In this document: in pieces, positions 52,859 to 61,420 of the stretch
Position numbering within the stretch: the stretch's first letter is position 1
Layout: each line of letters opens with the position of its first letter
Made by a program: the position numbers and the translations under genes
Notes under the pieces: generated by a model
Told to the model about the DNA's origin: nothing
Seen by the model: only the letters and a program-made list of their open reading frames with translations
The model's database searches: none
Origin: CAMYKD01 sp041617155
Lineage (GTDB): Bacteria > Pseudomonadota > Alphaproteobacteria > Kiloniellales > JAKSDN01
Assembly (NCBI GenBank): GCA_041617155.1
Contig: JBFJPL010000001.1
Coordinates: forward strand, 1-64,000
Reading direction: 5' to 3'
Length of the DNA: 64,000 nt

Positions 52859-53707
52859 CTACTCGCCGCCGCCCAGCGCGTGCACGTAAATCGTCAGCAT
52901 CTTGATTGTCGTCTCATCGAGCCGCCCGGTCCAGCTGGGCATGACGCCGTGGCGCGGCCGCCTGATCTGGGCCAGAACGTCGGACCTCTTGCCGCCGTAG
53001 AGCCAGATCTGGTCGCTGAGGCGCGGGGCGCCGAAATCGCGACCGCCCTCGCCCGATGCGCCGTGACAGGCCGCGCAGTTCTCGGCGTAGATCTCCGCGC
53101 CGACGCCGTCCGCCGCGCCGCCCTCGGACAGGGCGAGCACATGGTCGGCGACTGCCTCGATCTGATCCGCTTCCAGCAGTCCGTCGGCGCCGAAGGCCGG
53201 CATCTCGCCGAAGCGCGCCTCCTCGTGTCCGTTGCGCACGCCATAGAGGATGGTGTGCTGGATCTGCTCCAGTCCGCCGCCCCAGAGCCAGTCGTCGTCG
53301 GCCAGCACCGGGTATTCGGGCCGGCCGGCACCGCCGGGCGCGTGACAGGGAGCGCAGTTGTCGGCGAAGGCGGCGCGGCCGCCGGTCAGGACGAAGTTAA
53401 GCAGCTCCGGGTCGCCCCGGATCTCGGCCATCGGCGTGGCCGCGACACGCTTCAGGTTGCCGGCCTGGCGGGCCTTGGCGCGCGCCAGGTTCTCGCTCAG
53501 CTCGACCCGTTGGGAATAGCCCAAAAGGCCCTTGCTGCCCGGGATCGTCGGATAGAGGACGTAGTAGACAAGAGACCAGGCAATCGTGGCATAGAGCACA
53601 TAGAGCCACCACCTGGGCAGCGGGGTGTTGAGCTCCTTGATGCCGTCCCACTCGTGGCCGGTGGTCTCCGTACCGGTGATCGCGTCCTTCTCGACCTTGG
53701 TCGGCAT
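52859..53707 (-). CDS. ccoP: cbb3-type cytochrome c oxidase, diheme subunit CcoP
   Basis: 282-residue membrane-anchored diheme cytochrome. One membrane helix (LYVLYATIAWSLVYYVLY) follows the conserved DGIKELNTPLPRWW; heme sites are CAPCH and CAACH, each in a cytochrome c domain with downstream axial Met segments (EMPAFG, VMPSWTG). It passes electrons from cytochrome bc1 or c to CcoO and CcoN. Confidence 0.95.
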   Translation of the reverse strand: MPTKVEKDAITGTETTGHEWDGIKELNTPLPRWWLYVLYATIAWSLVYYVLYPTIPGSKGLLGYSQRVELSENLARAKARQAGNLKRVAATPMAEIRGDPELLNFVLTGGRAAFADNCAPCHAPGGAGRPEYPVLADDDWLWGGGLEQIQHTILYGVRNGHEEARFGEMPAFGADGLLEADQIEAVADHVLALSEGGAADGVGAEIYAENCAACHGASGEGGRDFGAPRLSDQIWLYGGKRSDVLAQIRRPRHGVMPSWTGRLDETTIKMLTIYVHALGGGE

Positions 53708-53710
53708 GGC

Positions 53711-53887
53711 TCACTTCTCCCCTTGGCTTTTCGGGTCATCGCCCTCCAGGGGGATGCGCGCGTGTTTCTCCATCTCGGATTTGCGCTTCGGCCACAGCAC
53801 CCAGGCGACGATGCCCAGGAACAGGAGCATCATCCAGACCACCCAGTAGGGGCGCAGCCAGTCGTAGAGCGTGCCGAGGATCTCCAT
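53711..53887 (-). CDS. ccoQ: cbb3 oxidase small subunit CcoQ
   Basis: 58-residue protein: one membrane helix (VVWMMLLFLGIVAWVLWP) followed by a basic/acidic cytosolic tail, the usual CcoQ layout. It sits exactly between ccoO and ccoP, ending four bases before the ccoP start. It is a stability subunit of the complex. Confidence 0.9.
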   Translation of the reverse strand: MEILGTLYDWLRPYWVVWMMLLFLGIVAWVLWPKRKSEMEKHARIPLEGDDPKSQGEK

Positions 53888-53899
53888 GGCGCGGCCCTC

Positions 53900-54622
53900 C
53901 TACTGTTGAAGGTCTTCGGGCTTGAGGTCGGTGAAGTCGACCATGCGGCCCAGGATCTGCAAGTAGGCGATCACCGCGTCCATCTCGCTCAGGCGGCCCG
54001 GGTTGCCGTCGAAATCGGCGACCACGGCCTTGGGATAGCGCGCCAGGAGATCCTCGCTGTCGGCCTGCGGATCGGCCTGCGTCCGAAGATCCTCAAGCGC
54101 GCTCGCGATCATCTCGTCGCTGTAGGGCACGCCGACGCCGCGGTTGGCGCCGAGCCGCTCGGCTATGTCGCTGGTGTCGAGCGGCCGCTCGAGCATGAAG
54201 CCGTAGCCCGGCATGACCGATTCGGGCACCACGGCGCGCGGGTCGACCATGTGGGCGACGTGCCACTCGTTGGAATACTTGCCGCCGACCCGGGCCAGGT
54301 CCGGGCCGGTGCGTTTCGAGCCCCACTGGAACGGGTGGTCGTACATGGATTCGGCGGCCAGGCTGTAGTGGCCATAGCGCTCGACCTCGTCGCGGAACGG
54401 CCGGACCTGCTGCGAATGGCAGGTGTAGCAGCCCTCCCGCACGTAGATGTCGCGGCCGCGCAGCTCGAGCGGCGAATAGGGCCTGACACCCTCGACCTTC
54501 TCGATCGTGGACTCGACCGCGAACAGGGGCACGATCTCGACCAGGCCGCCGATCGACACGGTGATCAGTACCAGCACCAGCATCAGGATGACGTTCTTTT
54601 CGATTTTCGCATGGCTGAACAT
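53900..54622 (-). CDS. ccoO: cbb3-type cytochrome c oxidase, monoheme subunit CcoO
   Basis: 240-residue membrane-anchored cytochrome c. An N-terminal helix (NVILMLVLVLITVSIGGLVE) is followed by ELRGRDIYVREGCYTCHSQQ with the CYTCH heme site, FRDEVERYGHYS, and SVMPGYGFML with the axial Met. All are conserved CcoO blocks. Confidence 0.96.
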   Translation of the reverse strand: MFSHAKIEKNVILMLVLVLITVSIGGLVEIVPLFAVESTIEKVEGVRPYSPLELRGRDIYVREGCYTCHSQQVRPFRDEVERYGHYSLAAESMYDHPFQWGSKRTGPDLARVGGKYSNEWHVAHMVDPRAVVPESVMPGYGFMLERPLDTSDIAERLGANRGVGVPYSDEMIASALEDLRTQADPQADSEDLLARYPKAVVADFDGNPGRLSEMDAVIAYLQILGRMVDFTDLKPEDLQQ

Positions 54623-54632
54623 GGTGCGCTCC

Positions 54633-56105
54633 TCACTCGGCCGGTTCGGCGGTCGGCCCGGATACCGGCATGGGTGCCATGACCCGGGCTTCGTCGCGCA
54701 CCTCGCCGCGAGCGGTGCGGATCAGGTTGTAGACCATGATCAGCGCGCCGATCAGGAACAGCACGCCGCCCAGCGCCCGGATCACGTAGAAGGGATGCAT
54801 CGCCTCGACCGTCTCGACGAAGGAGTACTGCAGGAAGCCGAGGAAGTCGTAGGACCGCCACATCAGGCCCTGGAGGATTCCGGACACCCACATAGCGGTG
54901 ATGTAGAAGACGATGCCGATGGTCGCGATCCAGAAGTGGACGCTGACCAACTTCTCGGAGTAGAGCCGTTCGCGCTTCCACAGGCGCGGCACCAGGAAGT
55001 AGACCGCCCCGAAGGACACGAAGGCAACCCAGCCGAGCGCGCCGGAATGGACGTGGCCGATGGTCCAATCGGTATAGTGGCTGAGCGCGTTGACCGGCTT
55101 GATCGACATGACCGGGCCCTCGAAGGTGCTCATGCCGTAGAACGCGACCGAGACCACGAGGAAGCGCAGCACCGGGTCGGTGCGCAGCTTGTCCCAGGCT
55201 CCGGACAGGGTCATCAAGCCGTTGATCATTCCGCCCCACGACGGCATCCACAGCATGACCGAAAAGGTCATGCCGAGCGTCTGCGACCAGTCCGGCAGGC
55301 TGGTGTAGTGCAGGTGGTGCGGGCCGGCCCAGATGTAGAGAAAGATCAGCGACCAGAAGTGGATGATCGACAGGCGGTAGGAATAGACCGGCCGCTCCGC
55401 CTGCTTGGGGATGAAGTAGTACATGATGCCCAGAAATCCGGCGGTCAGGAAGAAACCGACCGCGTTGTGGCCATACCACCACTGGGTCAGTGCGTCCTGT
55501 ACGCCGGCGAACAGCGAGTAACTCTTGGTCCCGGTCCACGATACCGGCAGCGCCAGGTTGTTGACGATGTGAAGCATGGCGACGGTCACGATGAAGGCCA
55601 GGTAGAACCAGTTCGCCACGTAGATGTGCGGTTCCTTGCGCTTGACGATGGTGCCGACGAATACGATCAGGTAGACGACCCAGACCAGCGTCAGCCAAAG
55701 GTCGACGTACCACTCTGGTTCGGCGTACTCCCGGCTCTGCGTGATGCCGAAGACATAGCCGGTGCCGGCCAGCACCAGGAACAGCTGGTAGCCGAAGAAG
55801 ATGAAGGCGGCTGCTTCCTCGCCGCCGAACAGACCGGTCCGGCAGGTCCGCTGCACCACGTAGAGCGAGGTGGCGATCAGGGCGTTACCGCCAAAGCCGA
55901 AAATCGCGGCAGAAGTGTGCAGCGGCCTCAGCCGCCCGAAGGAGGTCCACTCGAGATCCAGGTTCAATATGGGGTAGGCCAGCTGAAAAGCGATGAACAT
56001 GCCGGCCAGAAAGGCCGCGACCCCCCAGAACACCGTCGCGATAACGAAGAGGCGGATCACATTTTCGTTGTATCCGCCCGCCGCCGCTTGGGCTCGCTCA
56101 GCCAT
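54633..56105 (-). CDS. ccoN: cbb3-type cytochrome c oxidase, catalytic subunit CcoN
   Basis: 490-residue heme-copper oxidase subunit I, with about twelve membrane helices. The heme and copper histidines lie in segments such as RPLHTSAAIFGFGGN, WYGHNAVGFFLT, AGPHHLHYTSLPDW and IGHVHSGALGWV. It reduces oxygen with high affinity. The ATG at 56105 is chosen because GGGGAGGGGAA precedes it; frame-open codons farther upstream look non-coding. An FNR box at 56219 lies in its promoter. Confidence 0.96.
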   Translation of the reverse strand: MAERAQAAAGGYNENVIRLFVIATVFWGVAAFLAGMFIAFQLAYPILNLDLEWTSFGRLRPLHTSAAIFGFGGNALIATSLYVVQRTCRTGLFGGEEAAAFIFFGYQLFLVLAGTGYVFGITQSREYAEPEWYVDLWLTLVWVVYLIVFVGTIVKRKEPHIYVANWFYLAFIVTVAMLHIVNNLALPVSWTGTKSYSLFAGVQDALTQWWYGHNAVGFFLTAGFLGIMYYFIPKQAERPVYSYRLSIIHFWSLIFLYIWAGPHHLHYTSLPDWSQTLGMTFSVMLWMPSWGGMINGLMTLSGAWDKLRTDPVLRFLVVSVAFYGMSTFEGPVMSIKPVNALSHYTDWTIGHVHSGALGWVAFVSFGAVYFLVPRLWKRERLYSEKLVSVHFWIATIGIVFYITAMWVSGILQGLMWRSYDFLGFLQYSFVETVEAMHPFYVIRALGGVLFLIGALIMVYNLIRTARGEVRDEARVMAPMPVSGPTAEPAE

Positions 56106-56218
56106 TTCCCCTCCCCGCTTTCGGTCCTCGCGTCCTCCGATCGCGGTCGGGCGGGGCATCGTCCGCACGGCGCCGCGTCAGGCCGGCCGGAAACTGGCCG
56201 AACTTGTTGCAGTAAACA

Positions 56219-56232
56219 TTGACATAGGTCAA
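56219..56232. promoter_or_regulatory. FNR/FixK-type box in the ccoN promoter
   Basis: TTGACATAGGTCAA, a full TTGA-N6-TCAA match, 114 bases before ccoN and 59 bases before the divergent DUF2189 gene. FNR or FixK control of ccoNOQP is well established in alphaproteobacteria. Confidence 0.85.
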
Positions 56233-56290
56233 TGCTGCGCAAAGGAATAGACTGCAAATCAGCTGGAAACGGGGATAAGGAGACGTTGCC

Positions 56291-57091
56291 ATGGCGGAGA
56301 CAGGCGGGACCTCCGAAAGCATTCCGGTCTTTGCCGGTCCCAGCCCCAAGGTCCGGCGCATCGGCATGGACCGCCCCTGGGCCTGGTTGGCCGCGGGGTG
56401 GCAGGATCTGCGGCGCGCGCCGGCTGTCGGTTTAGCCTACGGCGTGATCTTTGCCGCCGCTGGCTTGGTGCTGACCGCCGCCATCTGGCTGCTCGACGTC
56501 TTCTATCTGGTGCTGCCGCTGGTCGCCGGCTTCATGCTGATGGGGCCGATTCTGGCGGTCGGGCTCTACGAGGTCAGCCGGCGGCTCGGCGCCGGGGAGC
56601 CGGTCGGCTTCGCCCCGGCCTTGACCGCCTGGCGCCGCAATCCGGCGCAGATCGCCCTGATGGGCCTGCTGCTGATGCTGTTCCTCCTGGCCTGGATCCG
56701 TGTCGCGACCCTGGTTTTCGCGCTGTTCTTCAGCCAGAACCCGCCCGACCCCAACAACTTCATCGCCGATGTCTTCTTCTCGGTCGAGAGCGTTCCCTTC
56801 ATCCTGGTCGGCAGCGCGATCGGCGCTGTCTTGGCCGCGCTGGTCTTCGCGCTCAGCGCCGTGTCGATCCCCATGCTGCTCGACCGGGACATCAACGTCA
56901 TCACCGCGGCGGTCAGCAGCTTCGTCGCCGTGCGCCACAACCTGGCGCCGATGGCGGTTTGGGCCGGTCTTATCGTGCTCTTTACCGGCGCCGGCCTTGT
57001 GACCGGGTACCTGGGCCTGGTCGTGACCCTGCCGCTGATCGGGCACGCGACCTGGCACGCCTACAAGGATCTGGTGGAGGTTACGGCTTAG
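56291..57091 (+). CDS. DUF2189-family membrane protein
   Basis: 266-residue inner-membrane protein with about six helices; the pattern RPWAWLAAGWQDLRRAP and PILAVGLYEVSRRLGAGEP is typical of DUF2189. The function is unknown. It is divergent from ccoN and shares its FNR box, a frequent arrangement in this group, hinting at a role tied to respiration. The ribosome site AAGGAGA precedes the ATG. The 3' end overlaps the convergent kinase-like gene by 11 bases. Confidence 0.85.
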   Translation: MAETGGTSESIPVFAGPSPKVRRIGMDRPWAWLAAGWQDLRRAPAVGLAYGVIFAAAGLVLTAAIWLLDVFYLVLPLVAGFMLMGPILAVGLYEVSRRLGAGEPVGFAPALTAWRRNPAQIALMGLLLMLFLLAWIRVATLVFALFFSQNPPDPNNFIADVFFSVESVPFILVGSAIGAVLAALVFALSAVSIPMLLDRDINVITAAVSSFVAVRHNLAPMAVWAGLIVLFTGAGLVTGYLGLVVTLPLIGHATWHAYKDLVEVTA

Positions 57092-58658
57092 CGGCCGCGC
57101 TCAGGACGCGCCGCGCGGCCGCGACGACCGCCTCAACCGGGCCGGAGGCGTCCAGGCGGTGCCAGGTGATAACGCCGGTATCCCTGGCGGCTTGCCGCTC
57201 CACGACATCGGGCGTGGCGTCGGAGGCGTCGCCACGGCGCCTTGCCGTGCGCTCGGACAGCGTGACCAGCGGCGCGTCGAGCCAGAGCCCGGTGAAATCG
57301 ACGCCGATGGCTCTCGCCAGGGCGGACGCCTGCTGCCGTTCCTTCGGCTGCCCGAAGACCGCATCGGCCACCACCGCATGACCGGCACGAAGCGCGCGTG
57401 CCGCGCGGTCGAGCAGTTCCGCGTAGACACGCTGGTTCACGTCGGGGCGGTAAGCACCGGCCGGCAAGGGCGTCAGTTCGTCGACCCCGAACAAGGCCTT
57501 GCGCAGCACATCGCTGCGCAGCTGGAGTGCGCCCGGGACCGGGCCGACCTCGGGCGCCAAGGCGCGCGCCAGGGTCGACTTGCCGCTGCCCGACAAGCCG
57601 CCGACCGCGATCATCCGCGCCGCCGGCGGCGCCAGATAAGCCTGCGCTTCCGCGAAGTAGGCGCCGGCCTCTTGCTCCAGGCGCCGGGCCGCCGCGGGGT
57701 CGCTCTGGCTGCCGGCCATGCTGACGCTCACCTTGGCGCGCACGGCGGCGCGCAACGACAGAAACAGGGGCAGGGCCGCGAGCCCGTCCGGATCGTCGCG
57801 CCGTTGCAGATAGCGGTTCAGCAGCAGATTGGCCTCGGCTCTGAGGCCCCGGTGGTCCAGGTCCATGAGCAGGAACGCCAGGTCGTAGAAGACGTCGATG
57901 CAAGCCAGGGCATCGTTGAATTCGATGGCGTCGAACAGGGTCGGCTCGCCGTCGATCAGACAGACGTTGCGCAGGTGCAGGTCGCCGTGGCAGCGGCGCA
58001 CGAAACCGGCCTTGCGCCGGTCGTAGAGCAGCCCGGCGACCTTGCCGAAGACCTCCTGGGTGGCGCCGGTCAGACGCCCGACCTGGGCCGGGGGAAATAG
58101 CTCCGGCCGTTCCGCGAACTCGGCCGCGTTCTCCTCGAACACCCAACGCAGATCGCCGAACTGCGCCTTGACCGGTTCGGCGCGGGCGTGGAAATCGGCG
58201 ATCTTGTCGGCCAGTCGCGTCAGGCGCTCGGGCGTCAGGCCGCCAGCCTGGACCAGGTAGTCGAACAGGCCTTCCTGATCGAAGCGCCGCATGACCACGG
58301 CCCACTCGATCACCTCGCCCTCGGCCCCGAAGCTGAGCTTGCCCTCGGCGGTCCGGCGGATCGCGACGGTGTCGAGGTAGAGCTCGGGCGCGCTGCGCCG
58401 GTTGAGCGTGATTTCCCTTTCGCAGGCCCTGCGGCGCCGGGCCAGCGTCGAGAAATTCATGTAGGGGTAATCGACCGCGCGCTTGACCTTGTAAGCGCGC
58501 GAGCCGGCCAGAAAGACCATGGCGCCGTGAGTGTCGATCCGCTCGACCGCCGCGCCGCCATGGGTTGCCGGCCGCGAAAGGAAGGCTGCCACTTCGCTCT
58601 GGTCGGCGACCAGGTGCTTGTCGGTTTGCTGTGTCGGATCGCCGGCGGTGGCCAACAC
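57081..58658 (-). CDS. Aminoglycoside-phosphotransferase-like / P-loop kinase fusion protein
   Basis: 525-residue two-domain protein. The first part has an APH-like fold with catalytic RCHGDLHLRNVCL and FDAIEFND. The second, from about residue 350, is a P-loop kinase domain with GGLSGSGKSTLARALA and a gluconate-kinase-like core. Such fusions are widespread near stress and universal stress protein genes, but their substrate is unknown. The start is GTG behind GGACCGGAAG. Confidence 0.85.
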   Translation of the reverse strand: MLATAGDPTQQTDKHLVADQSEVAAFLSRPATHGGAAVERIDTHGAMVFLAGSRAYKVKRAVDYPYMNFSTLARRRRACEREITLNRRSAPELYLDTVAIRRTAEGKLSFGAEGEVIEWAVVMRRFDQEGLFDYLVQAGGLTPERLTRLADKIADFHARAEPVKAQFGDLRWVFEENAAEFAERPELFPPAQVGRLTGATQEVFGKVAGLLYDRRKAGFVRRCHGDLHLRNVCLIDGEPTLFDAIEFNDALACIDVFYDLAFLLMDLDHRGLRAEANLLLNRYLQRRDDPDGLAALPLFLSLRAAVRAKVSVSMAGSQSDPAAARRLEQEAGAYFAEAQAYLAPPAARMIAVGGLSGSGKSTLARALAPEVGPVPGALQLRSDVLRKALFGVDELTPLPAGAYRPDVNQRVYAELLDRAARALRAGHAVVADAVFGQPKERQQASALARAIGVDFTGLWLDAPLVTLSERTARRRGDASDATPDVVERQAARDTGVITWHRLDASGPVEAVVAAARRVLSAAAKP

Positions 58659-58717
58659 CTTCCGGTCCTCGCTAGTTGCCGCTTCCCGGACTATCGCCCG
58701 AGCCGTCGGCGCGCCAA

Positions 58718-58731
58718 ATGACCCAGGTCAA
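58718..58731. promoter_or_regulatory. Possible FNR-type box (one mismatch)
   Basis: ATGACCCAGGTCAA matches TTGA-N6-TCAA at seven of eight defined positions. It lies 60 bases before the minus-strand kinase-fusion gene and 111 bases before the SDR gene. Confidence 0.5.
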
Positions 58732-58841
58732 ATTCTCGCGCGATCGGCCGGCCGCATCCGACATTCCATCGCGCCCGGCGCACGCCGAACCTGCTAATCT
58801 AGCGGAACGATCGGCTCGGCAACAGAGTTGGAGCGATTGCC

Positions 58842-59594
58842 ATGGGGCGACTGGAGGGAAAACGGGCTTTCATAACCGGCGCCGGCGCCGGCATCGGCGC
58901 CGCTGCGGCGGAACTCTTCGTCCGAGAAGGCGCCAAGGTGGCGCTCGCGGACATCGACGTGGCGGGCGGCCAACGTGCCGCCGAGGCGGCCAACGCGGCC
59001 GGTGGCGAAGCCCTGTTCCTGGAGACCGACGTGGCCGATCCGCAAAGCATCGAAGCGTCCATCGGGCAGGCGGCCGCGGCTTTCGGCGGCCTCGACATTC
59101 TCTACAACAACGCCGGCGGTGCCTCGGCGCGCGACGGCAGCGTGCTCGACATCCCGCTGGCGGAATTCTGGCGCACCATCAACGTCGATCTCTACGGCAC
59201 CTTCCTCGGCTGCCGTTTCGCCATACCGCATCTGCGCGCGTCCGGCGGCGGCTCGATCATCAACACCACCTCGATCCGCGCCATGAAGGGCACGCGCGGC
59301 GCCGATGCCTACACCTCGGCCAAGGGCGGCGTGCTGACCCTGACCAAGGCGCTCGCCATGCAGTGCGCGCCCTGGAAGATCCGGGTCAACGCCATAGCGC
59401 CCGGCGCCGTGTTGACCGAGCGGACCCGCTCCATGGGTATGACTGGCGACGACGACGGCACCAACCCGGCGCGCCCGGTTCGCACCGGCCGGCCGGTGGA
59501 GGTTGCCTGGATGGCGGTCTTCCTGGCTTCGCCGGAAAGTAGCCTGGTGAACGGCGCGGTGATCCCGGTGGACAGCGGCGCCAGCGCATTCTAG
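58842..59594 (+). CDS. Short-chain dehydrogenase/reductase
   Basis: 250-residue NAD(P)-dependent oxidoreductase of the classical SDR family. It has the cofactor motif TGAGAGIG, an Asp after the second strand (VALADID) suggesting NAD preference, YNNAGG, the catalytic Ser region INTTSIR, and YTSAKGG with the catalytic Tyr-Lys pair. The substrate is unknown. It is a lone plus-strand gene. Confidence 0.93.
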   Translation: MGRLEGKRAFITGAGAGIGAAAAELFVREGAKVALADIDVAGGQRAAEAANAAGGEALFLETDVADPQSIEASIGQAAAAFGGLDILYNNAGGASARDGSVLDIPLAEFWRTINVDLYGTFLGCRFAIPHLRASGGGSIINTTSIRAMKGTRGADAYTSAKGGVLTLTKALAMQCAPWKIRVNAIAPGAVLTERTRSMGMTGDDDGTNPARPVRTGRPVEVAWMAVFLASPESSLVNGAVIPVDSGASAF

Positions 59595-59684
59595 CGCCGT
59601 GGCGAGCTTTGAACGGTCAAGGGATTTCGAACGGCGCCCGCGCCCGTCGGGAGCGCGGGGCTCTTGGCGTACCGAGACCCGGCG

Positions 59685-59852
59685 TCAGCTCTTGTGCTGC
59701 TGCTGCATCAGCACGGCGAGTACGCCGTCCCAGGTATTGGCCTGACAAGCGTGGACCGCCTCTTCCCAACCGAGGCAATTGAGCAGGCTGTGAGCCAGCT
59801 GTTCCTGGTAGCTACGGGTCTCCAAGGTCTGCGGCGCGGAATGCTCTGCCAT
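59685..59852 (-). CDS. Small hypothetical protein, 55 residues
   Basis: Short soluble, likely helical protein (QTLETRSYQEQLAHSLLNCL, then GWEEAVHACQANTWDGVLA). GGGGAGG lies about eight bases before its ATG, good support for translation. No family is recognised. A plus-strand frame across the same DNA has no ribosome site and is taken as a shadow. Confidence 0.65.
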   Translation of the reverse strand: MAEHSAPQTLETRSYQEQLAHSLLNCLGWEEAVHACQANTWDGVLAVLMQQQHKS

Positions 59853-60230
59853 TTTCCTGACCTCCCCTTACCGTCACTGGCGACTTTCGAAGCCGCAATC
59901 GTCGGCCTCTAAGAGGCCTCAATGTGAAAGAATTTTACAATAGACCTGTTGCCGACGACTTAAATTTTATATTTAATTTTTCGAGAAAATACGATTTTGT
60001 CTGGAATATTCAAGTATAATTCCAGTATCAACTAAGTATATATGCTTAATTATCTATGTATCGAGCCGCTGCCCGATGAGGCGGGGTCGCCAAAAGCGGC
60101 CGCGCCCGGGCCAAGCCGAGCGCCTTGGCGCCGTTCTTGATTTCGGATTGTTCGTGCTACGGCCCGGCGACCGGGCCCGGGCTTCCGTTGCCGGGCCCGT
60201 GTCACCACGCGCGCGTTGTCTTGAGCGACA
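59853..60230. other. AT-rich intergenic region
   Basis: About 380 bases without a supported gene. Bases 59925-60060 are strikingly AT-rich (AAATTTTATATTTAATTTTT-like tracts) in an otherwise GC-rich region. A GC-rich inverted repeat (CGGGCCCGG / GCCGGGCCCG) follows near 60160-60200. It may be a promoter or nucleoid-protein site for the two small flanking genes. Confidence 0.5.
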
Positions 60231-60461
60231 CTAGCTGGCGGCGCGAACCTGGCGCCGGCGCTTTTGTACCACTTGACGGATCTGGGTCACGTTGGACGGA
60301 ACCTCGTCCTTCGAATCAACCTGCTTCAACACGGAAAGCGGCAGGCCGTTCAGCATGCCCCAGGGTAGTTTCAAGTCCACTTTCGGGTCCTGCTCGAAGG
60401 TTCGTCCGACCACTTCGCCTGTAACCTCCAAGACGACATGTACCTTATCGCCTAAGTCCAT
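60231..60461 (-). CDS. Small hypothetical protein, 76 residues
   Basis: Short protein beginning LGDKVHVVLEVTGEVVGRTF, with a beta-rich start, PKVDLKLPWGMLNGLP in the middle and a very basic C-terminus (QVVQKRRRQVRAAS). AGGAGGG lies seven bases before the ATG. No family is recognised; the basic tail would suit nucleic-acid binding, but this is a guess. Confidence 0.62.
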   Translation of the reverse strand: MDLGDKVHVVLEVTGEVVGRTFEQDPKVDLKLPWGMLNGLPLSVLKQVDSKDEVPSNVTQIRQVVQKRRRQVRAAS

Positions 60462-61001
60462 CTTGCCCTCCTAAGGATTCCGACCGAGCAAAGATTCGTT
60501 CTTACCCCAGCGCTGTTCTATAAAAGAGTAATGAGTTTTAAGAAATTGTCAATTATCTTTGTTTACGAATTAGTAACCTTTTCGCAATTGCGATAGGATT
60601 TTGTTAGAAATAGCTATCGGCGCTAATAGATTTCTATGAGTAATTTAAGATCAAGATTCTCGGGCCCATGAGCTGTCCAAATATTCCGCGTGACGTCACA
60701 GAGTGATGTGCTAGCGATGGTGGCGAAACTATTGCCGCCGCACGCTCGCATATTGCGCCTCCGGCAATCCGCCGGCATGAATTCGGATGTTCGATCCCGG
60801 CCCTGAATCTGACTATAAGGTCGGCCGCAAAGGCTTCCGGGGCGCAACGCGGCGCCCTCCCCGGGCCGCCCGGCAGGTGGAACTTATACTTGGCACAGCT
60901 AGTAAAATCTAAAACCGACTCCGCGCCGCCATGGTTAACACTTTCGAAATTTTGACAAATTAATCTAAATCCGATCTTTAATTCATTTGGCGTGACGAAC
61001 G
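60462..61001. other. Long intergenic region with AT-rich tracts
   Basis: About 540 bases. AT-rich tracts at about 60520-60660 and 60890-60990 flank a GC-rich middle. Short frames on both strands lack ribosome sites and coding bias. No RNA gene was recognised. It probably holds promoters for the 76-residue gene and the PilZ gene. Confidence 0.45.
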
Positions 61002-61340
61002 ATGCAGGCAACCAACGAGACAGCCGCCGAGCGGCAAATCCCCGACGACGACCGGCGCCGCCAGCAGCGGGCAGCCGTACTCTGGGCGGCAAGCCTTGAA
61101 TGCGGCGGCCAGGTCGCCGACTGCGTCGTGCTGAACCTCGGGCTGACGGGAGCCCTGCTGCGCATGGCCGTGCCGTTCGAGCGCAGCTATCCGGTCACCT
61201 TGCATTCCTACCATTTCGGCCATCTCGATGGCCGGGTGATCTGGCAGGAAGGCAACGCCGTCGGCCTGAAGTTCGAGGGCGAGCCGGACCAGGTGGTGGA
61301 AACCCTGTCGCGCGCCTTGCCGGAACTGACCGCGGCCTAA
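61002..61340 (+). CDS. PilZ-domain protein
   Basis: 112-residue protein with the c-di-GMP-binding layout of PilZ: an Arg-rich DDRRRQQRAAV near the N-terminus, then the variant second motif NLGLTGALLRM (usual D/NxSxxG), and GRVIWQEGNAVGLKFEG at the end of the barrel. The second motif lacks the usual Ser, so c-di-GMP affinity is uncertain. It is a lone gene facing the amino-acid transporter operon. Confidence 0.8.
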   Translation: MQATNETAAERQIPDDDRRRQQRAAVLWAASLECGGQVADCVVLNLGLTGALLRMAVPFERSYPVTLHSYHFGHLDGRVIWQEGNAVGLKFEGEPDQVVETLSRALPELTAA

Positions 61341-61420
61341 CTTCTCGCCGACCGTCGCAATCGACAGCGGCGCACGGCCATCGCGCCGCCGCGGGAAAAC
61401 CGCGCGGCGTGTGCCGTCGA

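Noticed and set aside
52805..56222. Long plus-strand frames (625 and 571 codons) opposite ccoG-ccoN
   Set aside because: Composition rich in Asp, Gln, His and Arg typical of antisense shadows; the cbb3 genes are certain.
60623..60847. Minus-strand 74-codon frame in the intergenic region
   Set aside because: No ribosome site, no recognisable domain, and mixed composition across an AT-to-GC boundary.
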